DNA from: Stieleria sp. JC731
GTDB lineage: Bacteria; Planctomycetota; Planctomycetia; Pirellulales; Pirellulaceae
DNA length: 64,000 nt
Assembly: GCF_020966635.1 (NCBI RefSeq)
Contig: NZ_JAJKFQ010000011.1
Coordinates: 186,001-250,000, forward strand
Direction of reading: 5' to 3'
Of the stretch, positions 19,260-29,418 are shown piece by piece (the stretch's first letter is position 1; each line of letters opens with the position of its first letter). Under the pieces are notes generated by a model. That model worked only from the letters and a program-made list of their open reading frames with translations, made no database searches and was not told the DNA's origin. Position numbers and translations under genes: made by a program.

Positions 19260-20024
19260 ATGTCAGAGAACGATCAGCGGCGTCCAATGATCGAGGCCGA
19301 TGGACTGAGTAAGTTCTATGGCCCGTTTGCTGCCGCACGCGAAGTGACGTTTTCCGTGATGCAAGGCGAGCTGGTTGCCTTCTTGGGCCCCAACGGGGCT
19401 GGGAAGAGCACGACGATGAAGATGCTGACCGGCTATATCGCCCCAAGCGAAGGCGAAGCACGCATCGCGGGCAACAACATGATGCGTCATCGCATCGAAG
19501 GCAGTCGCCACTTGGGATACCTTCCCGAGAGCGGCCCGCTGTACATGGAAATGACGCCATCGGGGATGTTGGATTTCTTTGCCGAAGCTCGTGGCTTGAC
19601 CGGCGCACGAAAGCGTGACCGGATCGAAGCGGTGATCGAGATCTGCGATCTTTCGTCGGTGGTCTACAAGCCGATCAGCAAGCTTTCCAAAGGTTTCAAA
19701 CAACGGGTTGGGATGAGCCAAGCGTTGCTTCATGACCCTGACGTTCTGATCCTTGATGAGCCGACTGCGGGCTTGGATCCGAACCAGATCCGTGGCGTGC
19801 GTAAGACGATGCGGAAGCTCGCCGAGACAAAAACGATCCTTCTGTCGACGCACATTTTGCAGGAAGTCGAAGCGATGGCGAATCGCGTCGTCATGATCAA
19901 CGAAGGACGACTCGTGTACAACGGAGACGTCGAAGGCTTGCGCGTGCGTGGTGACAATGACCTCGACGAAGCATTCTACCGTTTGACACACAGTGCCGAT
20001 CATGCGGCTGCCGAAGCGACTTGA
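19260..20024 (+). CDS. ABC transporter ATP-binding protein (GldA-like)
   Basis: Cytoplasmic ATPase that powers the membrane protein coded downstream. The 254 residues hold Walker A (GPNGAGKST, about 43-51), Q-loop region, signature (LSKGFKQRVG), Walker B (VLILDEPTAGLD) and switch His (LLSTHIL), all intact. It is of the ABC-2 exporter type (DrrA/CcmA/GldA). Next comes a fused GldF-GldG-like permease and then a DUF4340 protein, the arrangement seen in Bacteroidetes gliding-type and planctomycete ABC-2 systems. The cargo is unknown, and a role in gliding should not be assumed. Confidence 0.93.
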   Translation: MSENDQRRPMIEADGLSKFYGPFAAAREVTFSVMQGELVAFLGPNGAGKSTTMKMLTGYIAPSEGEARIAGNNMMRHRIEGSRHLGYLPESGPLYMEMTPSGMLDFFAEARGLTGARKRDRIEAVIEICDLSSVVYKPISKLSKGFKQRVGMSQALLHDPDVLILDEPTAGLDPNQIRGVRKTMRKLAETKTILLSTHILQEVEAMANRVVMINEGRLVYNGDVEGLRVRGDNDLDEAFYRLTHSADHAAAEAT

Positions 20025-20176
20025 TCCATTGCCAAGAAACGATCGTGACGCTTTGGCACCGAATGCGTGCGATACGCTGATCAACATGCAATCGACCGAA
20101 CGACGCCATCGTCTTGTTTAGTCGTCAATCAACCTGAACCACTGCCCTTCCCCAATCATTCTCTGCTCGATTCGAC

Positions 20177-23068
20177 ATGAACGACAGTCTTTTTGCGTTG
20201 CTGAATCTGGTCATTATGGATGCCATCTTTATGTGCATCGTGTTGGCCATCTTTGGATTGTTAGCAGGAACCAAGCGTGCCGCGTTCGCGGTGATGAAAC
20301 GTAACTTTATCGGGTACTTCAGTAATCCGACCGGTTATGTGTTTCTGTGCATCTTTGTGTTTCTCACGTCTGTCGCGGCGTTTTGGCCGGACGAGTTTTT
20401 TAATCAGAACTTGGCGACACTCGATCAGCTGAACTATTGGTATCCGTTGATCATGTTGGTGTTCATCCCCGCCATCACGATGAGCATCTGGGCTGAAGAG
20501 AAACGTGCCGGAACTGATGAATTGTTGCTGACACTTCCCGCCGACGACTTTGACATCGTGATCGGTAAGTACATGGCGGCGGCAGCCATTTTCACGGCAT
20601 CGCTGTTGTTCAGCCAATTAAGCACCTTCGTAACGCTGACGGTCCTGACCGAAGGCAGCTTGGATACAGGGCTGATCTTTTCAACCTACATCGGATATTG
20701 GTTCGTCGGAATCACGATGATCGCGATCGGGATGGTCGCTTCATTCTTGACCGGCAACCTGACGGTCGGCTTCATTCTCGGTTCGCTTTTCAACGCGCCA
20801 TTGGCATTCGCGTCGTTGGCAAAGTCAATCATGACCGAACGCGAAGTGTTTGGTTTAAATTTGTCAGATCTTGTTCAGGCGAGTGGCATTGCACGTCCGT
20901 TTGATGATTTTGGGCGCGGCGTGATCAGCGTTTCTTCGGTCGCCTACTTCGTTCTGGTGACAGTTGTTGCGCTTTATGCCTGCATGGTGTTGATCGGACG
21001 CCGGCACTGGACCGGCGGCAAAGACGGCAACACGATGGCCTATCACTATCTGGCTCGCATCATCGCGCTGTTGGTGATCACGACCAGCGCTGTCGCGTTG
21101 TTCCGCCAACGTGACCCGAAGCGTTTTGACATGACCGAAGGCAAGGTCAGTTCGCTTGCCCCGGCAACAAGTAAACTGATTCGCAACTTGGAATCCGATC
21201 GGCCGATCAAGATCGATGCGTTTATCAGTAAAGAAGTCCCCGAGATGTACGCGCGGACTCGTTACGAATTGATCAACCTGCTGAAGGAATTTCGCAGCGA
21301 AGCAGCTGCGAATGGTCGAACGATCGAAGTCAACTTGCATGACGGTATCGATCTGTTTAGCGAAGACGCGGCGCTCGCATCGGAGCGGTTTGGCATCGAG
21401 CCAGTCACTCGAATGGTGCGTGAACAAGGATCGTTCCAACAGAAACCGTTAATCATGGGGGCCGCGTTCCGGGCCGGTTTGGAAAAGGTCGTGGTACCGA
21501 TTTTTGAATACGGTATCCCTGTCGAATACGAATTGGTTCGTTCGATCAACACCGTCGCTCGCGGTGATCGAAAGCGTCTTGGTGTCGTCCGAACCGATGC
21601 CCAGTTGATGGGCGGTATGACGATGTCAGGAATGCAGATGCGTCGCATCGAAAAGCACCCATTGATCGAAGAACTGAGCAAGCAATACGAAGTCGAAGAG
21701 ATCAATCTGGATGCACCAGTGGATCCCGAGATTTACGATGCCCTTTTGGTCGTGCAGCCTTCTTCGCTGGCGCCTCCGCAATTTGAGCGTTTAACCGATG
21801 CGGTCAAAGCAGGTGTACCGACAGCAATCTTTGAAGATCCGTTCCCCGCGTTTCGTCCCGAGATCACTGCGACCGGCGATCCGAAGCAATCCGGGGGCGG
21901 TATGTTCGGCGGCGGTGGCCAGCAGCCCAAAGGTGACATTCGAGAGCTTTGGGAAGTCCTGCAGCTGCAAAGCAAAGGAAAAGCCGGTGTGCCTTATTAC
22001 AACTGCGACATCGTTTGGCAGGATTTCAATCCCTACCCAAACTTGGAGATGAACGCAGACCTGTTCTGGACTTTCATCGACGAAAATGCTCCCGGCGTTG
22101 AAGCTGGTAAGGCATTAAGCTCCGAGAGTCCGATCACCGATGGACTTCGCCAGGTGCTCGCTCTGTATGGCGGAACAATCAGCCCGACCGAGAATGCGAC
22201 TCTCAAGCACACGCCGTTGCTTAGTACCGGTGCGATCAGTGGAACGCTGAATGTCGACAAGCTGAAGCAGTTGCTGGGCTCGGGAATGAACGGCTTGGCA
22301 AATGCCATTGACGGTGCCGATCCAAACCAAGTGATGGCGATGACGATCGAAGGCGAGGCATCTGCCGCAGCCGGTGAATCTGCTGGTGAAGACTCGCCGG
22401 CAAAAGAAAAGCCGATCAAGGCGGCATACGTCGCTGACACCGACCTGATGCTGGATATTTTCTTGCGGATTCGTGCCGACCCCAACCAGGCGGCCGAAAT
22501 GCGATTCCAGTTTCAGAACGTGACCTTCCTGTTGAACATTATCGACTGGTTGACCGGCGAAACAGATTTCATCGAAGTGCGGAAGCACGAGCCACACTTC
22601 GCCAGCTTGCGAATGATTGACGCCGAAAAGGAAGAAGCCAGCGGCGAAGTTCGCAAGAAACGCAAGGAGTTCCAAGAAGAGAGCAAGGCTGCCGTTCGCG
22701 AAGCACAGGAAGCGATGGATCGCGAGATACAAGATCTGAGAGAAGAATCACGCGAGATCGAGAGGAAAAGTAAGGACGGCACGATTCCTCAGTCTGTCTC
22801 GAAAGCGAAAATGATTGAGTTCCAAACGATTCAAAGTCAGTTGAATCGTGCTTTGGACGTCAAGCGTGCGAAGGCCGAGCGTCAAGCGGAGCAAAACATT
22901 GCCAGAATTCAGCGGGAATCGGACCAAAAGGTCAAAGCGATTCAAAACCAGGTGAAGTTCTACGCGGTGCTTTTGCCATGTATTCCACCACTGGCGGTTG
23001 GGATCTGTGTCTTTGCCTCGCGACGACTTCGAGAACGTGAGCACATCAGCAAGGCTCGACTGAAGTAG
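20177..23068 (+). CDS. ABC-2 permease fused to a GldG-like auxiliary domain (GldF-GldG fusion)
   Basis: Membrane part of an ABC-2 transporter. The first 280 or so residues hold about six membrane helices and the GldF-type stretch NFIGYFSNPTGYVFLCIFVF. A seventh helix leads to a large periplasmic-type GldG/ABC_transp_aux domain (about 310-680) beginning RFDMTEGKVSSLAPATSKL. A charged segment with heptad-like pattern (about 815-925), probably a coiled coil, precedes a final membrane helix (about 930-950). In Flavobacteria GldF and GldG are separate proteins; here they are one chain of 963 residues. The ATPase gene lies 152 bp upstream and the DUF4340 gene 162 bp downstream. Confidence 0.9.
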   Translation: MNDSLFALLNLVIMDAIFMCIVLAIFGLLAGTKRAAFAVMKRNFIGYFSNPTGYVFLCIFVFLTSVAAFWPDEFFNQNLATLDQLNYWYPLIMLVFIPAITMSIWAEEKRAGTDELLLTLPADDFDIVIGKYMAAAAIFTASLLFSQLSTFVTLTVLTEGSLDTGLIFSTYIGYWFVGITMIAIGMVASFLTGNLTVGFILGSLFNAPLAFASLAKSIMTEREVFGLNLSDLVQASGIARPFDDFGRGVISVSSVAYFVLVTVVALYACMVLIGRRHWTGGKDGNTMAYHYLARIIALLVITTSAVALFRQRDPKRFDMTEGKVSSLAPATSKLIRNLESDRPIKIDAFISKEVPEMYARTRYELINLLKEFRSEAAANGRTIEVNLHDGIDLFSEDAALASERFGIEPVTRMVREQGSFQQKPLIMGAAFRAGLEKVVVPIFEYGIPVEYELVRSINTVARGDRKRLGVVRTDAQLMGGMTMSGMQMRRIEKHPLIEELSKQYEVEEINLDAPVDPEIYDALLVVQPSSLAPPQFERLTDAVKAGVPTAIFEDPFPAFRPEITATGDPKQSGGGMFGGGGQQPKGDIRELWEVLQLQSKGKAGVPYYNCDIVWQDFNPYPNLEMNADLFWTFIDENAPGVEAGKALSSESPITDGLRQVLALYGGTISPTENATLKHTPLLSTGAISGTLNVDKLKQLLGSGMNGLANAIDGADPNQVMAMTIEGEASAAAGESAGEDSPAKEKPIKAAYVADTDLMLDIFLRIRADPNQAAEMRFQFQNVTFLLNIIDWLTGETDFIEVRKHEPHFASLRMIDAEKEEASGEVRKKRKEFQEESKAAVREAQEAMDREIQDLREESREIERKSKDGTIPQSVSKAKMIEFQTIQSQLNRALDVKRAKAERQAEQNIARIQRESDQKVKAIQNQVKFYAVLLPCIPPLAVGICVFASRRLREREHISKARLK

Positions 23069-23230
23069 TTTTTATCCGGCTGCTGCGAGAACCCCGGCGA
23101 TGCATTGGTGCTGTGTCGCAGCCGGGTTACCAGTTGCCGGAATTAATCGAGACATCCACTACAGATTCGCTGGCGTTTGGTCGGCGAATCGTTCAAGCAA
23201 AACAAAAGTTAAACGATTCAATCAAGAGAA

Positions 23231-25216
23231 TTGACGGTGAACGAAACCAAGAAAACTGGGATCTTCTGGGCCGTTGCTTGCGTGACCGCCATTGTCGCCG
23301 CGGCAGTTGTATGGCCCACGAGAGACGCCGATAGCGAACGTGGCAATGACGCTCTTATCGGTGAATTGTTGTGCCCCGAGTTCAAAGACGCACTCGCCGC
23401 GTCCAGCTTAAAGATCGTGACGTTCAACGAAACGCTGGGCGAGATGAAGAATTTTGAAGTCCGTAAGGATTCCGAATCTGGTATTTGGACGATTCCGTCC
23501 AGGGGTGGCTACCCTGCCGACGCGGTCGAGCAGATGAAGAATGCCGCCAATGCGTTCGTCGGACTGAAGATCCTGGACGTCCCGACTGACAATCCCGAAG
23601 ATCACAGTGGAATGGGCGTTGTCGAACCAAAGCTAGAAACGCTGGACGTTGGTGACGAAGGTGTCGGTCGTTTGGTGACCTTCAAAGACAAGACACAGAA
23701 GGAATTGGCATCGATCATCATCGGCAAAGAGGTCAAAGACCAAGAGGGACAGATCTACGTTCGTAAGCCCGGGCAAGATCCTGTTTATGTCGTCTCCCTA
23801 AACGATGCTCCATTGACCACTAAGTTCCAAGATTGGATCGAAGAAGACCTGTTGCAGTTGTCCAGCATCGATGTCCAAAACATCGAAGTCAACGACTACA
23901 GCACCAACATCGCTTTGGAAGGCGTGACGTTTGTCGGCAACTACAAAGCCGAGTTAGAAAAAGACGGTACCGATTGGACGTTGGCTTCGATCAAGGAATA
24001 CACAAAAAAGAATTCGTTGACCGATTTCAAAACGGTTGAGGTCGAACCGGGAAAAACACTGAATGCCCAAAAGCTAAAAGACCTGGAAAACGCCTTGGAC
24101 GATTTAAAGTTCGTCGACGTTGTTCGTAAGCCCGAAGGTATCAGTGCCAATCTAAAAGCTGACAAAGATTTTGCCTCGGACCGTGAATCGTCCGCGCAGT
24201 TGATTTCACGGGGATTCCTTCCTGTTCCGATTGGCGAGAATGGGGAAATCGAGCTTCTGTCTGCCAACGGAGAATTGACCGCGACGACAAAAGGTGGTGT
24301 GCAGTACATCCTTCGGTTCGGGAACATCAGCGGCACCGCGGATAGCTCCGACGAAGAAGATCCGGAAGCCACGGTTGGTGGCGTCAACCGTTACCTGATG
24401 GTCAGCACTGTTGTGAATGAATCGATGTTCCCCGTTCCCGACTTGAAGCCGATTCCGCAGACCTTAGAAGATCTCGATGCGATGGATCAAAAGGAAGCGG
24501 AAGAGGCAATCAAGAACGCTCCGCCGGAGTTGAACACGCCTGAAATGAATTCGCCTGAAACACCTTCAGATGCAGAGCAGCCCTCCAATACAGAAGAGCA
24601 GCCTGAGGCAGATGCTGCAGAAAAAAGTGCCGAGGCTGAAGAGATGCAAGAGGAAGCTGCAGCGGAAACGAGCGAAGCGGTAACCGAAACATCCGGCGAA
24701 GATGCCTCATCCGAGGGCGAGCAAAGCGGTGATGCGGAACCGACCGGCGAAGCGGGTGAAACCGAAGCCAGTGGTGAAGGTGAGTCGACAACCATCGGTG
24801 AAGGTCAAGAACCGTCGGACGATACGAACGCCGATTCGGAAGCTCCTGTCGCCGACGATGCAGAAGCTCAAACGCCGGCAGCTGGTTCAACCGAGGCACC
24901 TGCAACTGATCAGCCGATTGCTGAAACGGAAGAAGAAAAGCTTGAACGGCTTGCCGCGATTCAAGAGAAAATCACCAAGGAGAACGAACGCAAGCTGGAA
25001 GAGCGTAAGGAGAACTTGCAAGAAGCTCAGCTGCAAAGCAAGTCGCTCAACGAGCGGTTTGCAGATTGGTACTACGTGATCCCCGAAGAAACCTACTCGA
25101 AACTGCGGGTCGAGCGGGATGACCTTTTCCAATCGGAAGCGGCTCCAGGCATGCCTCCATTCAATCCGGCAGCAGCACCGCCTGGGCTTCAGATCCCACC
25201 AGGATTTGGGAACTAA
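23231..25216 (+). CDS. DUF4340 domain protein, partner of the GldFG-type transporter
   Basis: A membrane-anchored periplasmic-type protein: one N-terminal helix (about residues 9-28), then DUF4340-like repeats (about 60-400, e.g. IYVRKPGQDPVYVVSL), then an acidic Glu/Ala/Ser/Thr-rich linker (about 415-565), a charged helical segment (about 570-610) and a Pro-rich end. DUF4340 genes commonly follow GldFG-type genes; the function is unknown. The start is TTG at 23231, or GTG at 23237, which has AAGAGA at better spacing. The size is 661 residues with the first start. Confidence 0.85.
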   Translation: MTVNETKKTGIFWAVACVTAIVAAAVVWPTRDADSERGNDALIGELLCPEFKDALAASSLKIVTFNETLGEMKNFEVRKDSESGIWTIPSRGGYPADAVEQMKNAANAFVGLKILDVPTDNPEDHSGMGVVEPKLETLDVGDEGVGRLVTFKDKTQKELASIIIGKEVKDQEGQIYVRKPGQDPVYVVSLNDAPLTTKFQDWIEEDLLQLSSIDVQNIEVNDYSTNIALEGVTFVGNYKAELEKDGTDWTLASIKEYTKKNSLTDFKTVEVEPGKTLNAQKLKDLENALDDLKFVDVVRKPEGISANLKADKDFASDRESSAQLISRGFLPVPIGENGEIELLSANGELTATTKGGVQYILRFGNISGTADSSDEEDPEATVGGVNRYLMVSTVVNESMFPVPDLKPIPQTLEDLDAMDQKEAEEAIKNAPPELNTPEMNSPETPSDAEQPSNTEEQPEADAAEKSAEAEEMQEEAAAETSEAVTETSGEDASSEGEQSGDAEPTGEAGETEASGEGESTTIGEGQEPSDDTNADSEAPVADDAEAQTPAAGSTEAPATDQPIAETEEEKLERLAAIQEKITKENERKLEERKENLQEAQLQSKSLNERFADWYYVIPEETYSKLRVERDDLFQSEAAPGMPPFNPAAAPPGLQIPPGFGN

Positions 25217-25348
25217 GGCGATCCGTTCGATCGGACAATTTGCGAGATAGCGAGTTGTTGCCCCTAGGTTGCAACTCGCCGCAGAGTTGCTGGCTGCAAG
25301 CTGTTTCGGCGATAGGGCATCGCCCTGCTCTGTCTTGCAAAGTCGAAA

Positions 25349-25388
25349 CAAAAAAACCGATGAGCCATGAAGGCGCATCGGTTTTTTA
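25349..25388. terminator. Bidirectional rho-independent terminator
   Basis: The stem AAAAAACCGATG / CATCGGTTTTTT has an A-run on one side and a T-run on the other, so it can stop transcription from both the DUF4340 gene (plus) and the superoxide dismutase gene (minus). It lies between these convergent genes. Confidence 0.88.
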
Positions 25389-25465
25389 TATTGAACATTG
25401 CCAATGTTTCCGTGCTGCCAAATCAGCGACTTAGCAGTTCGGAAAAGGATCAGGCCGTTTTGGTC

Positions 25466-26089
25466 TTACTTGGCAGCTGCGAAACGTGTCGCAACGGCGT
25501 CCCAATCGACGACGTTCCAGAACGCCGAAATGTAGTCAGGACGGCGGTTTTGGTAGTTCAGGTAGTAAGCGTGCTCCCATACGTCCAAGCCCAAGATTGG
25601 AGTTCCGCTGATGCCAGCCACGTCAGCACCCATCAAAGGGCTGTCTTGGTTGGCTGTGCTGCCGACCTTCAAGCTTCCGCCTTCGACATAGAGCCATGCC
25701 CAACCGCTTCCGAAGCGGGTCGCTGCAGCGGCTTCGAATGCTTCTTTGAATGCATCGAAGCTACCGAATGCGCTATCGATCGCTGCGGCCAAATCGCCCG
25801 ATGGCGCGCCGCCTTTTCCTGGACCCATCACGCTCCAGAAAAGCGAGTGGTTAGCGTGTCCACCGCCGTTATTACGGACAGCGCCAACCTTATCAGCTGG
25901 GACTGCCGAAAGGTCTGATACCAGTTCTTCGACCGATTTCGAGCCTAGGTCGGTGCCTTCGATTGCCGCGTTCAGCTTGGTGACATAGCCGTTGTGGTGT
26001 TTGCCATGGTGGATTTCCATGGTTTTGGCGTCGATATGAGGCTCCAAGGCGTCCTTGGCGTATGGCAGTTCGGGCAATGTGTAAGCCAT
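25466..26089 (-). CDS. sodA: Superoxide dismutase, Fe/Mn family (Mn-type features)
   Basis: Converts superoxide to hydrogen peroxide and oxygen. The 207 residues match the usual length. The metal ligands are H27 (MEIHHGKHH), H81 ([11 protein letters not shown]), D169 and H173 ([16 protein letters not shown]). Gly at position 77 with Gln at 148 (STANQDSPL) matches manganese enzymes rather than iron ones, but metal choice cannot be proven from sequence. No export signal is seen, so it should be cytoplasmic. It has its own terminator and a long upstream region. Confidence 0.96.
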   Translation of the reverse strand: MAYTLPELPYAKDALEPHIDAKTMEIHHGKHHNGYVTKLNAAIEGTDLGSKSVEELVSDLSAVPADKVGAVRNNGGGHANHSLFWSVMGPGKGGAPSGDLAAAIDSAFGSFDAFKEAFEAAAATRFGSGWAWLYVEGGSLKVGSTANQDSPLMGADVAGISGTPILGLDVWEHAYYLNYQNRRPDYISAFWNVVDWDAVATRFAAAK

Positions 26090-26451
26090 CGAAGCTTCTC
26101 CACTGTTGATTCGGGGAAATTGCTAAATTTGTTTTTTGGGGCCCGACTAAATCGGGGACCGTGCTTCATGAAACGATAGCGACAGTGGCAAGTCCGCGCA
26201 AGGTGGCTGATTCGAACCCAGCCTCCAGACGTGGTAGAATGAGTGGGCCGTTGTTCCATTGGCCCCGCCTACAGTGCCGGTTAACGGCGTCAAACTTCCC
26301 GCCTCGACACCTTGTCAACCAAAGTCAATTCGTGCAAATCGGCTCGACCCTAGCCCGGTCGCCGTGCGCACCTAGCCCAGCCGCCGTGCGCAATTTGCAA
26401 GTTCCCGATTTCGTTGACCACACTTCTCCTATCGAAACGTTTGTAAATCTT
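26090..26451. promoter_or_regulatory. Divergent region between sodA and the cytochrome gene
   Basis: About 360 bp holding the promoters of two divergent genes. A near-repeat CCTAGCCCGGTCGCCGTGCG / CCTAGCCCAGCCGCCGTGCG occurs around 26349-26395. An open frame continues from the cytochrome gene back through this region, but its extra N-terminus does not look like protein of that family. A T-arm-like sequence near 26204 was rejected as a tRNA. Confidence 0.45.
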
Positions 26452-29343
26452 ATGGTCAAACATTCGATCGCGATCAGTCACTTCACCAAAGTTTTCGTCT
26501 CCGCCTCGGCGATTGTTGGGTTATTTCTAAGCAGTATGGTGGTCGCTGCCGATGAAGCGGCCTTAAAGCCAAGCGGCAATACCGTGGATTCACCCATCGG
26601 CGAGTCGGAGGCTATCTTTGTCCGCCGAATCGAAACGCTGATCCGAGATAAATGTCTCGGTTGCCACGGCGCAGATCAAGACGCGATCGAAGGCGAACTC
26701 GATCTGCGCAACCAGCAGACGGCGTTTGCAGGGGGCGAGAGCGGTGAAGCTGCTGTCATTGCGGGACATCCTGAGAAGAGTCCCTTGTACCTCGTGATGA
26801 CACGGACCAGTGATGATTGGTCCGCGATGCCTCCTAAGGACGCCGAGGCGGTCACCGAGGAGCAACTCGGCTATGTGCACCGCTGGATCGAAACGGGGGC
26901 AGTTTGGCCCAGCAAAGATAGGATCGCGGAAATTCAGCGAGTCAACGATTCACGTTGGTCCGTCGAAGATGGTGTCACTGTGAAGACTTCAGGTGGGCTC
27001 GATCAAGCATGGACGAACCGTCGCTACCAACCCGAATCACTCTGGGCCTATCAACCGTTGCAGAAACCGGACATCGCTGACGGACCGATCAACCCGATTG
27101 ATCAGCTGATCAATCACGCGATGCCAGACGGGCTGTCACCTGCCGGAACAGCGGATCGCCGAGTCTTCATCCGTCGTGCGACCTACGATTTAACTGGATT
27201 GCCGCCGACGCCAGAAGAAGTTCAAAGCTTTCTTGACGATTCTCGATCGGATGATCTCGTTGTTGCTGATCTTGTTGATCGTCTGTTGCGATCGAAACAC
27301 TATGGCGAACGGATGGCTCAGCATTGGTTGGACGTCGTCCGCTACGCGGATTCGTCAGGTTTCGCGAATGACTTTCATCGTGGTGGTGCGTGGCGATACC
27401 GGGATTATGTGATTCGATCATTCAACCAAGACAAGGCATATGACCGTTTTGTCATGGAACAAATCGCTGGCGACGAATTGGACCCGAACGATCCAGAAAT
27501 GCGCATCGCAGTTGGTTTTCTACGGATGGGGCCATGGGAACTGACCGGGATGGAAGTCGCCAAGGTCGCTCGTCAACGATTTTTGGATGACGTAACCAAT
27601 AGCGTCGGCGAAACCTTCCTTGCTCATTCACTGCAGTGTGCCAAATGTCATGATCATAAGTTTGATCCGGTACCCACACGTGACTACTACAGTATCCAAG
27701 CGGTCTTTCAGACAACTCAGTTGGCCGACCGACGAGCGGAGCGTTTGCAAAATGAGAACGTTCACGGCTTCGATCAAAAACGATATCTCGATTTGCGTCG
27801 AGCTGACTATCAACAAGCCGCGGCGCAGTTGGACGAAGCGTTACTCGCCAATGCGATTGAATGGTACAAGGAAAACGACCTCGACGATTCGCAGTGGCGG
27901 CAGATCGTTTCGGAGTTGAAGGACCAAAGGAAGTCTTCGATCTTCAATTCGGCTAGGAATCAAATCAAAAAAGGTTTGCGTGAAGATGAGTATCCGCCAA
28001 AGTTGGTCGGGTTTACTCCGCAGCAGTTCGGGCTGGAGCGAGTCGCACGCAAAGGGCTGCAAGCGTTGGCGTTTGAAGAGGACACTTTTAAACCGTTCGC
28101 ACTGTCGGTTTACAACGGCCATACGCCCGATGTCAAATCCATCAGCTCTCCCTTTCGAGTACCCAGCGATACTTTGAAAGGTGAGTTAGAAAAAGGGCAT
28201 ATCCTGACTGGAGGTGATCCGTTTTCGCCTGGCCAGGCCGTTTCGCCAGGAGTGCTCAGTGTGCTTGGCGACTTGCTAGACGAGCCGATCGAGGATTCCG
28301 TAGGCGGACGACGGCTCGGATTTGCCAAGTGGGTTGCGAATCCGAAAAATCCATTGACCACACGTGCAATCGCGAATCGAATTTGGATGTGGCACTTCGG
28401 TCAGCCGATCGCCGGTAACCCAAACAACTTTGGCTCAACCGGAAAGCTGCCCACCCATCCAGAACTGCTCGACTACCTAGCGGTAAAGCTGGTGGAAGAT
28501 GGCTGGTCGATCAAGACGCTGCATCGATTGATTATGAACAGTCAGGCCTACCGCCGTTCGAGTGCTCATCCTGACACCGAACGCTTAGTAAAGTTGGATC
28601 CCAATTTAAATCACTATGCAGTTTTTCAGCCGAGACGTCTGACGGCTGAAGAGATTCGAGATTCAATGCTGGCGATGACTAATGAGCTGAATCCCGAGAT
28701 GGGTGGCGTACCTTGTCGCCCGGAAATCAACCTCGAAGTCGCTCTACAGCCTCGTCAGATCATGGGGACGTTCGCGGCAGCTTGGCAACCCAATCCATTA
28801 CCCGCAGATCGGCACCGTCGTTCCATTTACGCATGTCGACTTCGTGGGCTAGCCGATCCGGCGCACGAGGTTTTCAACATGCCTGGTCCTGACTTTTCCA
28901 GTGAGAAGCGAGACCAGTCGAACGTGACACCACAGGTGTTTGCGTTACTCAACAGTGAACGTTCACACAAACGGGCGTTGGCGCTCGCACATCGTTGTTT
29001 GAAGGAAACTGAATCAGACGGAGAGGCAATTGATCGCTGCTATCAGCTTGTGTATGGACGTTTGCCAAATGATCGAGAACGTCGTTTACTGCTGGAACAT
29101 ATGCAGACGGTCGAACAAATGCTTCCTGACAAGCCAGTACCATTCAAACAGCAACCGACCGAGATTCGTCGTGAAGCCGTTGAAGAAAACACCGGCGAAC
29201 AATTCAGTTTTGTCGAAGTCCTCCATTCCAATGAAGACTTCGTGCCAGACCTTCAGCCCACCGATGTCGATCGACATACCCGCGCATTCGCTGATCTTTG
29301 TTTGGCGATATTAAATTCGAACGAGTTCATCTACATCTACTAG
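26452..29343 (+). CDS. Planctomycete-type cytochrome c with DUF1549 and DUF1553 domains
   Basis: Exported protein of the large planctomycete PSCyt1/PSCyt2/PSD1 family, of unsettled function (suggested roles in breakdown of complex sugars or redox chemistry). The ATG at 26452 gives a signal peptide of about 35 residues ending VVAADEAA. A first CxxCH haem motif follows (C68-C71-H72, RDKCLGCHG), then the DUF1549 region with a second CxxCH (C396-C399-H400, CAKCHDHKFDP), then DUF1553 (HPELLDYLAVKLVEDGWSIK, RLTAEEIRDSMLAM). It is 963 residues long. The DUF1501 gene follows after 75 bp, the standard partner arrangement. Confidence 0.93.
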   Translation: MVKHSIAISHFTKVFVSASAIVGLFLSSMVVAADEAALKPSGNTVDSPIGESEAIFVRRIETLIRDKCLGCHGADQDAIEGELDLRNQQTAFAGGESGEAAVIAGHPEKSPLYLVMTRTSDDWSAMPPKDAEAVTEEQLGYVHRWIETGAVWPSKDRIAEIQRVNDSRWSVEDGVTVKTSGGLDQAWTNRRYQPESLWAYQPLQKPDIADGPINPIDQLINHAMPDGLSPAGTADRRVFIRRATYDLTGLPPTPEEVQSFLDDSRSDDLVVADLVDRLLRSKHYGERMAQHWLDVVRYADSSGFANDFHRGGAWRYRDYVIRSFNQDKAYDRFVMEQIAGDELDPNDPEMRIAVGFLRMGPWELTGMEVAKVARQRFLDDVTNSVGETFLAHSLQCAKCHDHKFDPVPTRDYYSIQAVFQTTQLADRRAERLQNENVHGFDQKRYLDLRRADYQQAAAQLDEALLANAIEWYKENDLDDSQWRQIVSELKDQRKSSIFNSARNQIKKGLREDEYPPKLVGFTPQQFGLERVARKGLQALAFEEDTFKPFALSVYNGHTPDVKSISSPFRVPSDTLKGELEKGHILTGGDPFSPGQAVSPGVLSVLGDLLDEPIEDSVGGRRLGFAKWVANPKNPLTTRAIANRIWMWHFGQPIAGNPNNFGSTGKLPTHPELLDYLAVKLVEDGWSIKTLHRLIMNSQAYRRSSAHPDTERLVKLDPNLNHYAVFQPRRLTAEEIRDSMLAMTNELNPEMGGVPCRPEINLEVALQPRQIMGTFAAAWQPNPLPADRHRRSIYACRLRGLADPAHEVFNMPGPDFSSEKRDQSNVTPQVFALLNSERSHKRALALAHRCLKETESDGEAIDRCYQLVYGRLPNDRERRLLLEHMQTVEQMLPDKPVPFKQQPTEIRREAVEENTGEQFSFVEVLHSNEDFVPDLQPTDVDRHTRAFADLCLAILNSNEFIYIY

Positions 29344-29418
29344 AGAACGCCAAAATCCGTTGTTGCGCAAGCAAGCGATTGGAGCCGGATCCATGCAATT
29401 ACGATGGACGAGTGAACG

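Noticed and set aside
26204-26223. T-arm-like sequence GGCTGATTCGAACCCAGCC suggesting a tRNA 3' end
   Set aside because: The T-stem has a mismatch, and no matching acceptor stem, anticodon arm or D-arm could be found around it on either strand.
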